The notes beneath the pieces are model-generated. The model did not search any database. It was not told the DNA's origin and saw only the letters and a program-made list of their open reading frames with translations. The position numbers were made by a program, and so were the translations under genes. DNA of 52,878 nucleotides from Alkalihalobacillus alcalophilus ATCC 27647 = CGMCC 1.3604. Lineage in GTDB: Bacteria; Bacillota; Bacilli; Bacillales; Bacillaceae_D. Positions 43,889-52,426 of the stretch are shown here, piece after piece (within the stretch, counting starts at the first letter, position 1; the number at the start of each line of letters is the position of its first letter). Location: NCBI RefSeq assembly GCF_000292245.2, contig NZ_ALPT02000029.1, positions 1 through 52,878 on the forward strand, written 5' to 3'.

Positions 43889-43910
43889 ATAAACGAACAT
43901 AAGTAAACAT
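43889..43910 (-). promoter_or_regulatory. Candidate DeoR-type operator O1 (before the regulator gene)
   Basis: On the minus strand ATGTTTA, four bases, TGTTCGTTTA. It is nearly the same 22-bp element as at 43038-43060 and lies 30 bp before the regulator gene, suggesting autoregulation. Confidence 0.55.
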
Positions 43911-43965
43911 CCATTTTCACTTATCCCCTAATTTTTCATAAAAAAATGAACACCACCAAAGACAA

Positions 43966-43974
43966 TGGTATAAT
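43966..43974 (+). promoter_or_regulatory. Extended -10 promoter of the 43996 gene
   Basis: TGG-TATAAT forms an extended -10; TGAACA 16 bp upstream is a weak -35. Transcription would begin close to the ribosome site, giving a very short leader. Confidence 0.45.
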
Positions 43975-43995
43975 TCCTTATAGGTGGTGAATATT

Positions 43996-44448
43996 TTGAT
44001 TGCTCTTTTAATTGTTACTCTTTTATTCTTTTTAATTGGCAGTAGCTTATTTTTCCTCGGGGTTGTTAGTGGTCAAGTGTTTATCGTGCTCTTATTCTCT
44101 TTTTCTTTCTTTTGGTTCATACTAACCTATACTCACCTACTAGTTAAAGGCGAGAAAAAAAGACTTAATAAAAAAGATCTGGCGATACCCGAAAAAGAAG
44201 TTGCAGCTACAAGTGAAAAGCTCCCTAACGAATTCTCGAATTTGGGTAGTGTGTTATTATTACTTGGTATGACAATATTTGGTGGTTGGTTCCTTGCCTC
44301 TTTTACGAATAATACACACCATATTTCTCCTGAAAAGTATGTAGAATGGAGAATATCCGTTTCTGCCATGATGTTTGCTTACTTAGGGTTTCTCTATGTG
44401 TATGCAAAAAGAAAAAGAAGAGCATTCTCCAAGGCAAAAAACCAGTAA
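43996..44448 (+). CDS. Membrane protein, unknown
   Basis: About 150 aa. The start is taken as TTG at 43996, eight bases after AGGTGG; GTG codons at 43984 and 43987 lie within the ribosome site. Two N-terminal helices, a cytoplasmic basic loop (KGEKKRLNKKD) and two further helices end in a KRKRRAFSKAK tail. Four transmembrane segments are predicted. I do not recognise the family. It is a single-gene unit with its own promoter and terminator. Confidence 0.6.
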   Translation: MIALLIVTLLFFLIGSSLFFLGVVSGQVFIVLLFSFSFFWFILTYTHLLVKGEKKRLNKKDLAIPEKEVAATSEKLPNEFSNLGSVLLLLGMTIFGGWFLASFTNNTHHISPEKYVEWRISVSAMMFAYLGFLYVYAKRKRRAFSKAKNQ

Positions 44449-44470
44449 AAACATCACTACTGGTTTTTGT
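44436..44470 (+). terminator. Terminator after the 43996 gene
   Basis: AAAACCAGTA and TACTGGTTTT form a ten-pair stem, followed by T. The stop codon lies within the first arm. Confidence 0.8.
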
Positions 44471-44617
44471 CATGTTTAAATGGAGGACATCTACTTTGAA
44501 GTCCTATTTTAAAGAACGCTAAAGTTTAGCTTATTGATGACTATATAATGAGTATTTCATTTAAAAGCACAGTAAACTTGAGTCTATCCAAAAAGGAGAA
44601 CCGACTAATAAAAAGGT

Positions 44618-45187
44618 TTAAATCACTTTTTCCTCTCGTGCCCATCCAATATTTTCAAGATGTTTTAAAAGCATAAATAAGATAATTAAAAAAGCTGATA
44701 TGACCGCTATTTGGTCCTCATACCGAATATATTGGTAAGGGATGATCAAAATCGCTGCAAGCCCTGCAAAAAGGATATATTTTTTATAAGCTAGTCCAAT
44801 CAACCACAATACGCCAAGATACACTAAAGCAATCGGTTCTGTTGCTAAAAAGATTCCTAAACTAGTCGCAACGCCTTTCCCACCTGTGAAATTTAAAAAG
44901 ATAGATTTTAAATTTCCAATAATAACAAATAAAGCGATAACCATTGCTTGACCACCATCAAATATTTGACCTGCGTAAGTAACGATTAAATACGCTTTCC
45001 CCATATCTCCTAGTAAAACGATGATTGCCATTGTTTTACCTAAATTTAAATAAACATTGCTTGACCCTATATTTTTAGTTCCCACCGCTTGAATGTCTAC
45101 ACCTTTGAGTCTAGCCACTATCTTCCCAGTAGGTATAGACCCAATAACATATGCGATAACGCAGAACATTAGAAACAAAATCATCAT
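44618..45187 (-). CDS. Glycerol-3-phosphate acyltransferase PlsY-like
   Basis: A 189-aa integral membrane protein with the PlsY signatures IGSIPTGKIVARL, GTKNIGSSNVY and FTGGKGVATSLG, and five to six helices. PlsY transfers acyl groups from acyl-phosphate to glycerol-3-phosphate, the first committed phospholipid step. Motif 2 reads VGTKNIGSSN rather than the usual GSGNxGATN, so this may be a paralogue beside a canonical plsY elsewhere. GAGGTAG precedes two ATG codons. Confidence 0.85.
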   Translation of the reverse strand: MMILFLMFCVIAYVIGSIPTGKIVARLKGVDIQAVGTKNIGSSNVYLNLGKTMAIIVLLGDMGKAYLIVTYAGQIFDGGQAMVIALFVIIGNLKSIFLNFTGGKGVATSLGIFLATEPIALVYLGVLWLIGLAYKKYILFAGLAAILIIPYQYIRYEDQIAVISAFLIILFMLLKHLENIGWAREEKVI

Positions 45188-45306
45188 TCTACCTCTTTTC
45201 CAATATCCATTACTTTAAGACTACCATTTTAGTATAAACGAAGACTGCGTTATCGGGTATAACTAAAAAAAGGCACTTATGAATTTTTAAGAGGAGGAGA
45301 TTTTTA

Positions 45307-45726
45307 ATGAACCGTTTAATGGATAGCCCTGTCGGAGTATATATACGAGCTTTTTCACTTTTTATTGACCTTATTATTACCTTTGCCTTCTCATTTATCA
45401 TTCATTTATTTCTTGATTTCTCAGTGCTCCTCATAGCGGTCGTTTTTTCATCTCTATATGCGGTGTTTCTACCAACTTTTTGGAATGGTTATACCCTCGG
45501 AAAACGACTACTCGGTATTAGAATCTCACATATATCAGGGCGGCGTTTAACCTTTACTACAATGCTAATAAGAGATTTTTTCGTCCCCATTCTATATAGT
45601 ACTACCGCTGGAATCCTTCTTATGGTGAGTATTTATCTTGTCTCAACAAGAGAAGACAAACGTTCCATTCATGATTTGTTAGCTCAGACATACGTCACAT
45701 CAAATCTACCTGAACACGAGAGATAA
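45307..45726 (+). CDS. RDD-family membrane protein
   Basis: A 139-aa protein with the RDD pattern: an early Arg (YIRAFSLFIDLIIT with Asp-Asp-type spacing), a GYTLGKRLLGIRI loop and a C-terminal REDKRSIHDLLAQTYV. Three transmembrane segments are predicted. RDD proteins are thought to take part in transport or ion handling, but function is undefined. AGAGGAGGAG precedes the ATG. Confidence 0.82.
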   Translation: MNRLMDSPVGVYIRAFSLFIDLIITFAFSFIIHLFLDFSVLLIAVVFSSLYAVFLPTFWNGYTLGKRLLGIRISHISGRRLTFTTMLIRDFFVPILYSTTAGILLMVSIYLVSTREDKRSIHDLLAQTYVTSNLPEHER

Positions 45727-45821
45727 AACCTTACTAAAGGGGTCTGGTTTTTGAGTTATAAAGTAGTAATTTGTTCGGTATTATCGCTAAAATGGGTTTA
45801 TTTGTTATTTCACCTCCTAAC

Positions 45822-45873
45822 ACTTTACAAACAATGACAATGTAAAGTAAACTATACGTAAAGTTAACTTTAC
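45822..45873. promoter_or_regulatory. Operator array before the XRE gene
   Basis: A perfect 16-bp palindrome GTAAAGTTAACTTTAC (45858-45873) sits 12 bp before the XRE start. Upstream, ACTTTAC (45822-45828) and GTAAAGT (45842-45848) repeat the same half-site in inverted form. Position fits autorepression by the small regulator. Confidence 0.65.
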
Positions 45874-45885
45874 TTAGGGGAGAAA

Positions 45886-46098
45886 ATGAAAACACTAATT
45901 CGTGAAAAACGTATCGCTAAAGAAATCACTCAGGAGCAATTATCTCAACGTCTAAAAGTGTCTAGACAAACAATCATTTCTTTAGAAAAAGGGAAATACA
46001 AACCATCGCTTGTCTTGGCACACAAATTAGCTCAACTTTTTGAATGTACGATTGAAGATTTATTTATTTTTGAGGGGGATGAGAATTTAAATGAGTAA
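45886..46098 (+). CDS. Small XRE-family regulator
   Basis: A 70-aa protein that is essentially one helix-turn-helix domain (ITQEQLSQRLKVSRQTIISLEKGKYKPS, then LAHKLAQLFECTIEDLF). It belongs to the YozG-like group often coupled to a membrane protein gene. AGGGGAG precedes the ATG. It overlaps the downstream gene by 8 bp, so the two should be made together. Repeated GTAAAG half-sites directly upstream make autoregulation likely. Confidence 0.85.
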   Translation: MKTLIREKRIAKEITQEQLSQRLKVSRQTIISLEKGKYKPSLVLAHKLAQLFECTIEDLFIFEGDENLNE

Positions 46099-46417
46099 TC
46101 TATTATGGGCTTCTTCAGGGATATTCCTAGCTATTATCATTCAGTTGATAACATGGTATTTTGTTAGACGGAATGGCCAAAAGAAATACCTATACGATGA
46201 GCGTCATAAACAAACCACTTCCTTTGCCAAAGCCACGGCATGGAATGTCAGTTTTGTTGTCATTCTAGTTGCTTGGTTTATCATTGCTGTAGTAGAAGGA
46301 GCATCATTAGCGTTCTTCCTATTCACTGGTGTCTACATAATTCATACCATTGCTTTTGGCATCGCTATCGCATTTGAAACCGGTGAATTAGTTAAACTAA
46401 ATAAGAGTGAGCAATAA
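46091..46417 (+). CDS. Membrane partner of the XRE regulator
   Basis: A 108-aa membrane protein: an N-terminal helix, a cytoplasmic stretch KKYLYDERHKQTTSFAKATAW, and two further helices. The YDER motif and the pairing with a tiny XRE regulator are seen in a common Firmicutes gene pair of unknown function. Its start lies inside the regulator gene with GAGGGGG upstream. It might control the regulator's activity at the membrane, but this is inference. Confidence 0.7.
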   Translation: MSNLLWASSGIFLAIIIQLITWYFVRRNGQKKYLYDERHKQTTSFAKATAWNVSFVVILVAWFIIAVVEGASLAFFLFTGVYIIHTIAFGIAIAFETGELVKLNKSEQ

Positions 46418-46455
46418 TAAGGATGCTTCGCACAAGACGAAGCATCCTTATTTTT
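46417..46455. terminator. Bidirectional terminator
   Basis: ATAAGGATGCTTCG and CGAAGCATCCTTAT form a perfect 14-pair stem, with T-rich DNA on the plus side and a short A-rich flank on the other. It ends the regulator pair. Confidence 0.85.
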
Positions 46456-46538
46456 ATTTCCTCTAGACACCTTCCTCTTTTCCCTCCCCGTGTTTTCCCA
46501 CTTCCCATAAATTCAACTGAAATTATAAATGCATTACA

Positions 46539-47474
46539 CTATATAAAAACACTTGCAATAAACGTCACTAAAGGTATGGTAATCAATGATAATAAAGTAC
46601 TGACAACGGTTGTTATAACAGCTAAATTATCGCCATCCGAATATCTAGAGAAAACAACTGATGCTAACATAAAGGTTGGCATCGCTATTAGTATTGTTAG
46701 TAATTGTTTTATAAAATCCTCTAGTGGAAGTAAAGTCATTATAAGAATAGCAATCATTGGGAAGATCAAAAGCTTTAAAATTAATGGATACCAAAGTTCC
46801 TTATAGTAAAATGCTTGTTCTTTACGTAAAAAAGGATATAATAAAAAGCCAATATATAACATAGCTAAAGGAGCGGCTAATCCTGATAGAATAGAAGATA
46901 ATTGCTTAAAAACAAAAGGAGCCTCAAGATTACTTATAACAAAGGCTAACCCTAAAATAATGGCGATTAATGGAACATTAATTAACGCCTTTAACTGTTT
47001 GAAATGAAACCTTTTTTCGCTCTGTAAAAGGTAAATTCCTAAAGAAAATAAAACTAAATCAATCCCTGCGTCAAAAACCGCAGCAAGTAATCCCCCGATT
47101 GGACCAAAAATGGTCGCACTTAAAGGAATCCCAATAAAACCTACATTCCCCAAAACAGCTAATAAGCCTAATTTCGTCGCAAGTGATGGCTCAAACTTTA
47201 TTAGACGACCAATCAAAATCGTTAATAATAGGCCTAGTCCATTGAACACCAGAGAAACGACAAATACAATAATCACCTGCTGAAAGACATTTTCATCAAT
47301 TTCAGTATTAAATACCGCGTTTAAAATAATAGACGGAACAGCGAGGTTAATGATTATAAACATTAAAAGCTCTTTAGCTTGTAATGTAACCGGCACTCTT
47401 GAAGCGACAAAAACGCCTAATGCAATCATGATCCCCATTGTCATAATCGTAATCGTAATAGTTAAAGTATCCAT
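46539..47474 (-). CDS. AEC-family transporter (auxin efflux carrier-like)
   Basis: A 311-aa inner-membrane protein with ten predicted helices and the AEC layout: NLAVPSIILNAVFNTEI in the N-half, GNVGFIGIPLSATIFGPIG, and a C-half LTILIAMPTFMLASVVFSRYSDGD. Bacterial members export or exchange small organic acids such as malate, but the substrate here cannot be assigned. Transcribed alone toward the terminator at 46417-46455. Confidence 0.85.
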   Translation of the reverse strand: MDTLTITITIMTMGIMIALGVFVASRVPVTLQAKELLMFIIINLAVPSIILNAVFNTEIDENVFQQVIIVFVVSLVFNGLGLLLTILIGRLIKFEPSLATKLGLLAVLGNVGFIGIPLSATIFGPIGGLLAAVFDAGIDLVLFSLGIYLLQSEKRFHFKQLKALINVPLIAIILGLAFVISNLEAPFVFKQLSSILSGLAAPLAMLYIGFLLYPFLRKEQAFYYKELWYPLILKLLIFPMIAILIMTLLPLEDFIKQLLTILIAMPTFMLASVVFSRYSDGDNLAVITTVVSTLLSLITIPLVTFIASVFI

Positions 47475-47563
47475 AGTTACCTCATTAACCTAAAAGTAAT
47501 TTATCTTAAAGTTTTTCTAGAAATAATGACTAGAGAAATAAATACACAGATTTTAAATGCAAC

Positions 47564-47706
47564 CTAATAAGGTATGAATTTTCCATGCAGCTTATTTTTA
47601 TACTGTTCTAACTTACAAATCCTTTTTAAAGTAAGAAAAGAACAGATAACAACAATGACAAGCAACCACTCATGTGATTCGCCTCGAGCTTATCGATGAT
47701 ATTCAT
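47564..47706 (-). pseudogene. Small membrane peptide gene, probably frameshifted
   Basis: AAAGGAGG precedes ATG at 47706, an unusually strong ribosome site. The direct frame gives 26 aa (MNIIDKLEAN...SVLFLL, stop at 47626). After LEA another frame reads ESHEWLLVIVVICSFLTLKR and continues with a basic, Lys-rich tail to a stop at 47564. One extra base would join these into a 47-aa single-pass membrane protein. Either a one-base deletion has broken the gene or only the 26-aa peptide is real. I do not recognise a family. Confidence 0.45.
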
Positions 47707-48121
47707 CCTATTAACCTCCTTTCTTTAAAGTAGCCTCGAAGAATAGTAGACCAATATTTGGTTGAAGACATCTATATTTAAAATACATACTACATGATTT
47801 GATCGTAAAATCAACCTACTTCTTCCATTCATATATTCTCTCATGTACTCTAACTAATTATATTTTTAGGTATTACCTACATTAGAAAATGTAAGACCCT
47901 CCTTTATTCATCTTAACTAATCTAAAAATGCATATCCCTTCTACATAAAATGACTATTTGAACATTAAAACGTAAGAAAGTATAACATAACCTTCCTTAA
48001 TTTCACTGTCAGAATATTTGACATATTAACACTTCATTTAGGAGCGGTTCATTATAATAACAACTATTAACAATTTAATGCGTTACACCATAATCGTTTC
48101 TATACATAGGGAGGAATTAGC
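47707..48121. other. Intergenic region before yfcC
   Basis: About 400 bp of AT-rich DNA between the small peptide gene and yfcC. A TTGACA occurs near 48018 without a well-spaced -10. No other gene, repeat or hairpin stands out. Confidence 0.4.
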
Positions 48122-49576
48122 ATGAATCAGAATTCACTAAAGAAAGAAGCACCTCACCATCAAGAACGTTTGATTTTAAAAGAACCTGAAAATAAGAAGA
48201 CATTTAAGTTTCCACATATTTATGTGATACTCTTTGGCATTATTGCCTTTATGAGCCTTTTATCTTTTTTTATCCCCTCAGGCGAATATGAGAGAACGGT
48301 CGGGGAAAATGGCCAAACAATGATCGATGCTGAATCATTTACTTTTATTGAAAATGCAACCATTGGCATTATTGACTTCATCTCAGCGATTCCGACTGGC
48401 TTCATGGCAGCAGCACCTGTTGTGTTTGCTACTTTTGTTCTTGGTGGATCGTTTATGGTCTTACAAAACATTGGCCTCATTCAATTTGGGGTTGATCGAT
48501 TAATACGTGCCTTTTCAAATAAGCGAATTGTCATTATTCCTGTACTGATTACAGCCTTTGCCATATTAGCATCATTTGTTGGTACACCTGAGCTTTGTTT
48601 ACTCTATGTTCCTATTCTTATTCCCTTAATGATTAAACTTGGCTACAACAAAATTTTAGCGACTGCCATTGCCTTGGTTGGTCCAACAGCTGGATTCTTA
48701 TCAGCCTTAACAAACCCTGGAACGGTCGGGATCTCTCATGAAATCGCTGGATTACCTATGTATTCTGGAGCTGGATATCGCTTCTTAGTTCTAATCTCGA
48801 TTGTTATCGTCTCTTCTATTTTCTTAATGCTTTACGCAAAAAAACTAGAGAAAAACCCAGAATTAGTTGAAGAAGATCGTAAAGAATATGAAGCAAACAA
48901 AAGCCAAATCGAACAAACGGTTACATTAACATTCCGTGAAAAAGTTGCCGGTGTCGCTGCGATTCTTTTATTCATTGGCCTTGTTGCTGGAATTTTAACA
49001 TTTAGATGGAGCTTTATCGAACTCGCTGGTTACTTTTTAATGCTCGGAATTATTGTAGGGGTTATAGCAGGTATGTCTGGAGAAGGCATTAGTGAATCGT
49101 TTAATAAGGGCTTTAAACAGGTGATGATGGGTGCGATGATTATCGGAATTGCCCGTGGTGTTGTCGTTATTATGGAAGAAAGTTTAATAATTGATACGAT
49201 TATTTATGCTCTAGCTACTGTTGTCAGTACATTACCATCTGAACTATCCGTGATTGGGATGTTTTTCGCCCAATGGCTCTTTAACTTCTTTGTTCCATCT
49301 GGTAGTGGACAAGCGATGATCACAATGCCGATTATGATTCCTCTTTCCGACATTCTAGGCATTACAAGACAAACAGCAACGCTTGCTTTCCAATTTGGAG
49401 ACGGGATGTCCACTTTACTCTTCCCAACATCTGGACATATTATGGCAGCACTCGCAATTGCCGGTGTCTCTTGGTGGAAATGGATTAAATTCATTTTTCC
49501 ATTAATGCTCATTTGGCTTGTGCTAGGATGTACGTTCCTTCTAATTGCCCATTTTATCGGATGGGGACCTTTCTAA
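48122..49576 (+). CDS. yfcC: YfcC-family transporter
   Basis: A 484-aa membrane protein with 12 or more hydrophobic segments and the C4-dicarboxylate/DcuC-like fold of the YfcC family. Visible landmarks are SFFIPSGEYERTV near the N-terminus and FNFFVPSGSGQAMITMPIMIPLSDILGITRQTATLAFQFGDG in the C-half. Family members are proposed to carry basic amino acids, peptides or dicarboxylates. An arginine/ornithine role would fit the roc genes 30 kb away but is not shown. GGGAGG precedes the ATG. Confidence 0.85.
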   Translation: MNQNSLKKEAPHHQERLILKEPENKKTFKFPHIYVILFGIIAFMSLLSFFIPSGEYERTVGENGQTMIDAESFTFIENATIGIIDFISAIPTGFMAAAPVVFATFVLGGSFMVLQNIGLIQFGVDRLIRAFSNKRIVIIPVLITAFAILASFVGTPELCLLYVPILIPLMIKLGYNKILATAIALVGPTAGFLSALTNPGTVGISHEIAGLPMYSGAGYRFLVLISIVIVSSIFLMLYAKKLEKNPELVEEDRKEYEANKSQIEQTVTLTFREKVAGVAAILLFIGLVAGILTFRWSFIELAGYFLMLGIIVGVIAGMSGEGISESFNKGFKQVMMGAMIIGIARGVVVIMEESLIIDTIIYALATVVSTLPSELSVIGMFFAQWLFNFFVPSGSGQAMITMPIMIPLSDILGITRQTATLAFQFGDGMSTLLFPTSGHIMAALAIAGVSWWKWIKFIFPLMLIWLVLGCTFLLIAHFIGWGPF

Positions 49577-49587
49577 TCAAAAAATGA

Positions 49588-49636
49588 TGACATCACCGTT
49601 CAGAAAAGATTACTTCTGCTCAGTGATGTCTTATTT
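49588..49636 (+). terminator. Terminator of yfcC
   Basis: GACATCAC and GTGATGTC form an eight-pair stem with CG/CAG extensions, followed by TTATTTT. Confidence 0.65.
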
Positions 49637-49644
49637 TCTGGCTT

Positions 49645-49743
49645 TTATAAAATGCTCTTGCTAACCTTTAATAAATCCTCCAAAATTACCGGTGAATCGG
49701 CTGATATTGGCCGCTGGTTTTCCATTCCATACACTTGCTCCAT
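49645..49743 (-). pseudogene. Possible C-terminal gene fragment
   Basis: A 32-codon minus-strand frame (MEQVYGMENQRPISADSPV then ILEDLLKVSKSIL) has protein-like composition and amphipathic spacing but no ribosome site. Stop codons lie immediately upstream in frame. The text resembles the C-terminal end of a metabolic enzyme rather than random sequence. No family is assigned. Confidence 0.3.
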
Positions 49744-49899
49744 AAAGACAGGAAACTACTTCTAGTGCGTAATAATCCTACATTTCATCTACTACAAAAT
49801 GTTATACAAGCTCATACTTCTTAATTCCTTTAAGTTCGGATTTTTCATAAGTAAAAACTCACTTGTTCCATCCTCTTAAACTAAGTTTAATTTTTCTAT

Positions 49900-50763
49900 T
49901 TAAGAGAGCCCTTTTATTATTTGAGTGAGCCCTTCACTAATTGGTGTTGCTGAACGTCCAAGAAGTTTTTCAAAGTCATTACTTTCGACTTCAAGCGTAC
50001 CTCCTCTAATCCCTTTTTGGATATCAATAAGGAAAGGAATAAGGAAATCTGGTACAGCTATGCTCTCCATAATATCTGCATAAGTATTGTCATCAACCTG
50101 TTGTACTGGCACTTCTTTATCCAATACATTACTGAGAGCTGATACAAACTCTTCCTGTGTTAATAATTGGCCAGAAAGCTCGTAGATCGTGTTTTCGTGT
50201 CCATAACCAGTTAATACCGCCGCTGCTGCCTCTGCATAATCTTGTTGTAATGCCCATCCTACCTTTCCATTTCCTGCCGATGTTACCCAAGGCGCACCTG
50301 CTAGAACCCCTTGAATACTTGAAATTTCATTTTCCAAGTACCAATTATTTCTTAAAAAAGAATAAGGAATACCTGTTTTTATGATAGCTTCTTCTGTTGC
50401 TTTATGTGTTGGAGCAAGGAAGTTTTTGCTTTCCTTTGCATTCACTACACTAGTATAAACAATAAATTTCACTCCAGCACGCTCAGCCGCTGCGACGGCA
50501 TTTGAGTGTTGGCGTATTCTTGTTTCAGTATCTCCATCCGTAGAAATAATCAGTAAGCGATCAATGCCAGCAAAAGCTGCATCAAGTGTTTCCGGATGGT
50601 CAAAATCACCTTGTCGAACATCTACTCCTCGAGCCCGTAACCCTTCTGCCTTTTCTAGATTACGAACACTAACAGCTAATTGGTTTACTGGTATCTTCTT
50701 TAATAAAGTCTCGACAATTTTAGAACCTAATTTTCCTGTTGCTCCTGTAACTAACATTTTCAT
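49900..50763 (-). CDS. NmrA-like NAD(P)H:quinone oxidoreductase (QorB/YtfG type)
   Basis: A 287-aa atypical short-chain dehydrogenase. TGATGKLGSKIVETLL binds NADPH, and the VRQGDFDHPETL, LLIISTD and YTSVVNA motifs follow the QOR2/YtfG group, which reduces quinones. The ATG at 50763 (MKMLVTGATG) lies behind GGAGG. Downstream of catD and catE homologues, it fits a quinone/catechol stress operon. Confidence 0.82.
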   Translation of the reverse strand: MKMLVTGATGKLGSKIVETLLKKIPVNQLAVSVRNLEKAEGLRARGVDVRQGDFDHPETLDAAFAGIDRLLIISTDGDTETRIRQHSNAVAAAERAGVKFIVYTSVVNAKESKNFLAPTHKATEEAIIKTGIPYSFLRNNWYLENEISSIQGVLAGAPWVTSAGNGKVGWALQQDYAEAAAAVLTGYGHENTIYELSGQLLTQEEFVSALSNVLDKEVPVQQVDDNTYADIMESIAVPDFLIPFLIDIQKGIRGGTLEVESNDFEKLLGRSATPISEGLTQIIKGLS

Positions 50764-50850
50764 ATATGATTCCTCCAATATATTTTTTTAGTTTAATAGT
50801 CTAGAATAGGTGAATTTCCACAAAGAACGTATAGGCTAAGCACTCTTGTA

Positions 50851-51258
50851 CTAGACTTCCCGTTTATGTCCAAATAGCTTCTGATCCAATGCAAGTAGTT
50901 GGCTCCCACTAATAACAAGTGCAGCTGCCATTGACAATAAAACTATATCTAACTCATATCCTGCTGCTTCAGCACCTATGAAACCGAGTGGTAATTTTAC
51001 AGCAAAGATAGCACCTAGCATTATAAAACCAATTAATGCTGAGATCATTCTAGTTCCAATCCCTACTATTAAGGCAATTCCACCAAGAAGTTCAATGAAT
51101 GCAACAACATAACCTAAGAAACCCCACATACCAATACTTTCAAACCATCCTGCTATATTACCAAGTCCCATTTGAAATTTAGCTATCCCATGAATTAAAA
51201 AAGTCACTCCTAAGACTACTCGAATAATTAATAAACTCACTTCATACTTTTGTACCAT
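50851..51258 (-). CDS. catD: DoxX-family membrane protein CatD-like
   Basis: A 135-aa DoxX protein with four helices (FLIHGIAKFQMG, FIELLGGIALIVG, LIGFIMLGAIFA, ALVISGSQLLALD). B. subtilis CatD (YfiD) has 136 aa and is encoded with the catechol dioxygenase CatE in an operon induced by catechols and quinones. The neighbouring dioxygenase and HxlR regulator support the same role here, although gene order is reversed relative to B. subtilis. AGAGGAG precedes the ATG. Confidence 0.78.
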   Translation of the reverse strand: MVQKYEVSLLIIRVVLGVTFLIHGIAKFQMGLGNIAGWFESIGMWGFLGYVVAFIELLGGIALIVGIGTRMISALIGFIMLGAIFAVKLPLGFIGAEAAGYELDIVLLSMAAALVISGSQLLALDQKLFGHKREV

Positions 51259-51400
51259 TACTCATTCTCCTCTATGATTTTTTGTTATTGTTTAATTAGC
51301 TTTTCAGCGTTTTAATTTGGTTTTATTGTAGTATAAATACCAATTTCAATACCTGTTTTTTAATACTCTCATTCTCACGCATAGTAATATTTATCCCCAG

Positions 51401-52255
51401 CTATTCTTTGGCTATTAAGTGTATACGATTTCCTGAAGGATCTGTTGTAATGATAGAACCACTTTTTTCTGTAACAGATGCCCCAATTCCCTTCAACTGT
51501 GCAATAATTTTATTTTTCTTTTCCTCACTTGAAAGCATTAAGATAAATGATTCTAAACCAACACTATTAGGAGGAGGTGCAGATGCCCCGACACCATTCC
51601 AAGTATTTAAACCTATATGGTGATGGTATTTGCCATCCGAAATAAAAAGTGCCTGAGAACCGAATTGGTTTACGACTTCAAATCCAAGCCCCTTAATATA
51701 AAACTCTTCTGTCTTGCTCAATTCCGATACATGCAAATGGATATGCCCCATGGTCGTTTCAATAGGAAGACCTTTCCACGACTGCTCATTTCCTATAGAT
51801 AAAAGATCAGGAAAATTCAATGGTTCAACAGTCATTTCTACCACTTTATTCTTCCAATTCCATTCGGAGGGATCCCGATCTACATAGATTTCAATTCCGT
51901 TTCCATCTGGGTCAGATAAATAGAGAGCTTCACTTACAAGATGGTCAGAAGAACCGAACTGTAATCCTATTTTCGCAAAATGTTGCACAATATTGGCTAA
52001 ATCAGTTCGCTTAGGCAAAAGAAGTGCAAAGTGATATAACCCCGTCGTTCTTCCTTGTTTTGGAACTACATGTTCTGGTTGTTCTACTGATAATAAAGCT
52101 ATTTTTCCATCCGCACTAAATTTAGCAGACCTTGACGTTTGTTCTAGCACTTTAAAGCCAATGACTTCTTTATAAAAGGCGATAGAACGCTCTAAATTTT
52201 GTATCTTTAAATTTACTTGACCGACAAATGTAATCGGTTCACGATGAAAGTTCAT
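51401..52255 (-). CDS. catE: Catechol-2,3-dioxygenase-like VOC protein CatE
   Basis: A 284-aa extradiol dioxygenase-type protein with two vicinal-oxygen-chelate modules. Fe(II) ligand positions are visible: GLYHFALLLP in the first half, then GHIHLHVSEL and the Glu/His regions HHHIGLNTWNG and LESFILML in the second. Length and order match B. subtilis CatE (YfiE, 285 aa), which opens catechol rings. First gene of the minus-strand cluster, divergent from an HxlR-type regulator. Confidence 0.82.
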   Translation of the reverse strand: MNFHREPITFVGQVNLKIQNLERSIAFYKEVIGFKVLEQTSRSAKFSADGKIALLSVEQPEHVVPKQGRTTGLYHFALLLPKRTDLANIVQHFAKIGLQFGSSDHLVSEALYLSDPDGNGIEIYVDRDPSEWNWKNKVVEMTVEPLNFPDLLSIGNEQSWKGLPIETTMGHIHLHVSELSKTEEFYIKGLGFEVVNQFGSQALFISDGKYHHHIGLNTWNGVGASAPPPNSVGLESFILMLSSEEKKNKIIAQLKGIGASVTEKSGSIITTDPSGNRIHLIAKE

Positions 52256-52307
52256 TATAATTGCCTCCTAAATGATTTATTAAACACAAATACGTTTTAT
52301 TAGTTGA

Positions 52308-52324
52308 TTACTTTATGTAAGTAA
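52308..52324. promoter_or_regulatory. Candidate HxlR/CatR operator
   Basis: TTACTT-N5-AAGTAA is a perfect inverted repeat (52308-52313 and 52319-52324) in the intergenic region between catE and the regulator gene. DUF24/HxlR repressors bind such short AT-rich inverted repeats near divergent promoters. Confidence 0.6.
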
Positions 52325-52426
52325 GTATATTATTATAAATAAGAGTAGTCAAGTAACTTTATTACAAAAGATAATTTAATTATTTCTCTAAGCAGTTTAT
52401 ACTATATAAATAAGGAGTTGATTTAA

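Noticed and set aside
46423..46806. 127-codon plus-strand ORF opposite the AEC transporter
   Set aside because: It is antisense to a clear membrane transporter gene, and its start region is the terminator hairpin.
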